Shown here one piece after another: positions 61,701 through 64,000 of a DNA stretch of 64,000 nt; within the stretch, counting starts at the first letter, position 1; every line of letters starts with the position of its first letter. This stretch comes from Spirosoma panaciterrae DSM 21099 (lineage in GTDB: Bacteria > Bacteroidota > Bacteroidia > Cytophagales > Spirosomataceae). The stretch is taken from contig NZ_KB893188.1 of the NCBI RefSeq assembly GCF_000374025.1, positions 58,797-122,796 on the forward strand, written 5' to 3'. A program made the translations under genes and the position numbers. The notes beneath the pieces were generated by a model that saw nothing but the letters and a program-made list of their open reading frames with translations, was not told the origin of the DNA and did no database searches.

Positions 61701-63917
61701 ATGACCTACCTTTCTCTATCGATTAGCCGTTTAGCCCCTGTTTTGATTTTACTGCTCACCGCATTCATCACCGAGGGGCAGCCGTTTACGAATGCAGAAA
61801 TTGCCCGCTGGCAGCAACAGGCCAAACAAATTACCATAACCCGCGATACCTGGGGGATTCCGCACATTAGTGGTAAAACCGATGCCGACGTCATTTTTGG
61901 CGTACTATACACCCAGTGCGAAGATGATTTTGCCCGTGTCGAAACCAACTACATCGATGCCATCGGCCGGATGGCGGAAGTGGAAGGGGAGTCGGCGCTG
62001 TACCACGACCTGCGGGCGCGGCTCTTCCTGGACTCAACGCAGGCCATAGCCCTCTATAAGAAAAGTCCGGCCTGGATGAAAAAACTGCTGGATGCCTTTG
62101 CCGATGGCACAAATTATTATGTATACACGCATCCGGAGGTTAAACCGCGTTTGCTCAAACGATTCCGCCCCTGGATGCCGCTGATGTTTAGCGAAGGCAG
62201 CATTGGCGGAAATATCAGTGTTATTTCGACGGATCGACTGAAAGCCTTTTACGAACACAACAAATTTACCTCGTCGATCAACGATTTTGACAAGTATGAA
62301 CGGGAACCTGTCGGCTCAAACGGGTTTGCCATTGCCCCGGCCAAAAGCGCAACCAAGAATGCGTTGTTGCTCATCAATCCGCATACCTCCTTCTATTTCC
62401 GATCGGAGGTACACCTAACCAGTCAGGAAGGGTTAAATGCGTATGGGGCCGTTACCTGGGGACAATTCTTTATCTATCAGGGATTTAACGAATATTGTGG
62501 TTGGATGCATACCTCCAGCGGTGCCGACTCGATGGACGAATACCTGGAAACCGTTGAGAAAAAAGGCGATGCCTATGTTTACAAATCGGGTAGTTTGCTC
62601 AAACCTGTTCGGATGCAGCGGGTTCGTCTGCCCTACAAATCGGGAAACAGGATTCAATACAAAGAGTTTACAATGTACTGGACCCAGCATGGGCCCGTGG
62701 TAGGTGAAAAAGACGGGAAGTGGATTTCGGTCGCCATGATGAACACCCCCCTGAATGCGCTGGAACAATCGTACCTGCGTACCAAAGCGAAAGGGTACAC
62801 CAGCTACAAAGAGGTGATGAAATTGAATGGTAATGCGTCGAACAACACCGTTTTTGCTGACCGCGACGGCAACATCGCCTACTGGCATGGTAACTTTATG
62901 CCCAAACGCGACCCCAAATTTGACTGGAGCCAGCCCGTCGATGGCAGCAACCCCGCTACGGACTGGAAAGGGATGCATACGGTCGATGAACTGGTTCAGG
63001 TACACAACCCGGCTAGTGGCTGGATTCAGAACTGCAACTCGACACCTTATACCGTTTCGGGCAGCAGCAGCCCCGCCCAAAGCGCTTACCCAGCCTACAT
63101 GGCCCCTGACGCTGAGAACTACCGGGGGATCAATGCCGTTCGGGTGCTGAGTCAGAAGTCGATCTTCACGCTCGACACCCTGATTGCAGCCGCCAACGAC
63201 CCGCATCTGGCTGGTTTCGATGAACTGATTCCGGCGTTGGTGACAGCCTATGAATCGGTCAAAAACGACCATTCCTCAACCGATGTAGCCGCAGCCATTC
63301 AGGTACTCAAAGACTGGAACAAAAGCTACGGAACCACCTCCGTTGGCACGACACTGGCTATTTTCTGGGGTGAAAAGATTCAGCGTCTGGCCCGTAGTCG
63401 TGTTCCGGCCACCCAGCGACTCGATTTCCTGAGCTTCACCGATTTTGTGATCAAGCAGACGACATCCCAGGAGAAAGTTACGGTTCTGAACGAAACCCTG
63501 GCCGAACTAACCCGCGATTTTGGCACCTGGAAAACACCCTGGGGCGACATCAACCGCTACCAACGGCTGACGGGCCACATTCAGGAATCGTACGACGATC
63601 AAAAACCCAGTATTCCGGTTGCATTTACCCCCTCCGTCTGGGGGTCGCTGGCGGCTTATGGAGCGCGAACAGCCCCCAACACAAAAAAACGCTACGGATA
63701 TGTGGGCAATAGTTTTGTGGCTGTAGTCGAATTTGGCAAACGGGTAAAAGCCCGGTCTGTAGTAACGGGTGGACAAAGCAGCCGCCCCGGCGAAAAACAC
63801 TTCACCGACCAGGCCGAACGCTATTGCGCTGGCCAATTCAAAGACGTCTGGTTTTACCCCGAAGACATTAAGCAGCATGTAGAAAAGACCTATCACCCTG
63901 GTGATAAATACAACTAG
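61701..63917 (+). CDS. Penicillin-amidase family acylase (N-terminal nucleophile hydrolase)
   Basis: 738 residues from ATG 61701. Signal peptide (LAPVLILLLTAFITEG). The alpha part begins with ITITRDTWGIPHISGKTDAD, typical for the family. The nucleophile is Ser206 in PVGSNGFAIAP, which becomes the first residue of the beta chain after self-cleavage; LLLINPHTSF and the later NNTVFADRDGNIAYWHGN contain the oxyanion-hole Asn and related residues. The family includes penicillin, cephalosporin and acyl-homoserine-lactone acylases; substrate class cannot be decided by eye. It is periplasmic. Confidence 0.9.
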   Translation: MTYLSLSISRLAPVLILLLTAFITEGQPFTNAEIARWQQQAKQITITRDTWGIPHISGKTDADVIFGVLYTQCEDDFARVETNYIDAIGRMAEVEGESALYHDLRARLFLDSTQAIALYKKSPAWMKKLLDAFADGTNYYVYTHPEVKPRLLKRFRPWMPLMFSEGSIGGNISVISTDRLKAFYEHNKFTSSINDFDKYEREPVGSNGFAIAPAKSATKNALLLINPHTSFYFRSEVHLTSQEGLNAYGAVTWGQFFIYQGFNEYCGWMHTSSGADSMDEYLETVEKKGDAYVYKSGSLLKPVRMQRVRLPYKSGNRIQYKEFTMYWTQHGPVVGEKDGKWISVAMMNTPLNALEQSYLRTKAKGYTSYKEVMKLNGNASNNTVFADRDGNIAYWHGNFMPKRDPKFDWSQPVDGSNPATDWKGMHTVDELVQVHNPASGWIQNCNSTPYTVSGSSSPAQSAYPAYMAPDAENYRGINAVRVLSQKSIFTLDTLIAAANDPHLAGFDELIPALVTAYESVKNDHSSTDVAAAIQVLKDWNKSYGTTSVGTTLAIFWGEKIQRLARSRVPATQRLDFLSFTDFVIKQTTSQEKVTVLNETLAELTRDFGTWKTPWGDINRYQRLTGHIQESYDDQKPSIPVAFTPSVWGSLAAYGARTAPNTKKRYGYVGNSFVAVVEFGKRVKARSVVTGGQSSRPGEKHFTDQAERYCAGQFKDVWFYPEDIKQHVEKTYHPGDKYN

Positions 63918-64000
63918 ACTCCATTAGATTATGCATTCTGGCAGCTTCTGGCTTTATAGACTTGTTTATTTCAGGCATTGGGCATTCCTTTGCTATCAAT
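63918..64000. other. Terminal 83 nt, no feature
   Basis: No coding frame, hairpin or promoter could be supported after the acylase stop. Confidence 0.6.

Noticed and set aside
62433..63272. 279-codon antisense frame inside the acylase gene
   Set aside because: Shadow of the acylase frame; the forward frame has the clear family motifs.

Overview
The window looks like a piece of chromosome from a Bacteroidota bacterium of the Cytophagales, most likely Spirosoma or a close relative (inference). Support comes from a SusC/SusD pair, two further TonB-dependent receptors with N-terminal carboxypeptidase-like domains, a DUF4293 membrane protein, many secreted peptidases, a lack of obvious Shine-Dalgarno sequences, and several promoters of the Bacteroidota form TTG-N19-21-TAnnTTTG. 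Base composition is close to balanced except for one clearly AT-rich block at about 41.2-43.1 kb.

Layout. 0-26.6 kb is an envelope and housekeeping region: the tail of a Gfo/Idh/MocA oxidoreductase, SusD/SusC, a dipeptidyl-peptidase IV, a Lys/Ala-rich exported protein, ruvA, a LysM lytic transglycosylase, gatA, tatA, a YkvA-like protein, mdh, a porin, a zinc metalloprotease, a tricorn-like S41 protease, a DUF4293 protein, mnmD, an exported thioredoxin and an M13 metallopeptidase. 27.2-41.2 kb is the translation/transcription block: tRNA-Tyr, -Gly, -Thr, tuf, tRNA-Trp, secE, nusG, rplK, rplA, rplJ, rplL, rpoB, rpoC. 43.2-46.0 kb holds an AraC regulator with two oxidoreductases. 46.3-51.9 kb holds two double-glycine leader peptides facing a C39-peptidase ABC transporter, HlyD adaptor and TolC channel, together a complete peptide maturation and export system. 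52.2-64 kb holds two TonB-dependent receptors, an unassigned protein with a faint resemblance to ImmA/IrrE, a PAS histidine kinase and a penicillin-amidase family acylase.

The most striking structure is at the end of rpoC. The last 56 bases of rpoC with its stop codon (41090-41145) recur at 43086-43141 with two differences, both synonymous third-position changes. Each copy is followed by a strong terminator of the same design but different stem. Between the copies lies a 1.9-kb AT-rich cassette carrying a membrane/coiled-coil ORF, an Mrr-type restriction endonuclease gene broken by one in-frame TGA, and an intact MntA/HepT toxin-antitoxin pair. No integrase is present. This reads as a small defence cassette inserted at the 3' end of rpoC with regeneration of the gene end.

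A second theme is the number of long intergenic palindromes. Two of them share a GTATTAC tail next to a self-complementary hairpin, and two consist of paired hairpins with GGAA/TTCC loops, which suggests REP-like dispersed elements. They sit inside the ribosomal protein operon (rplJ-rplL) and over the gatA stop codon; a different, tandem-repeat palindrome sits between rpoB and rpoC.
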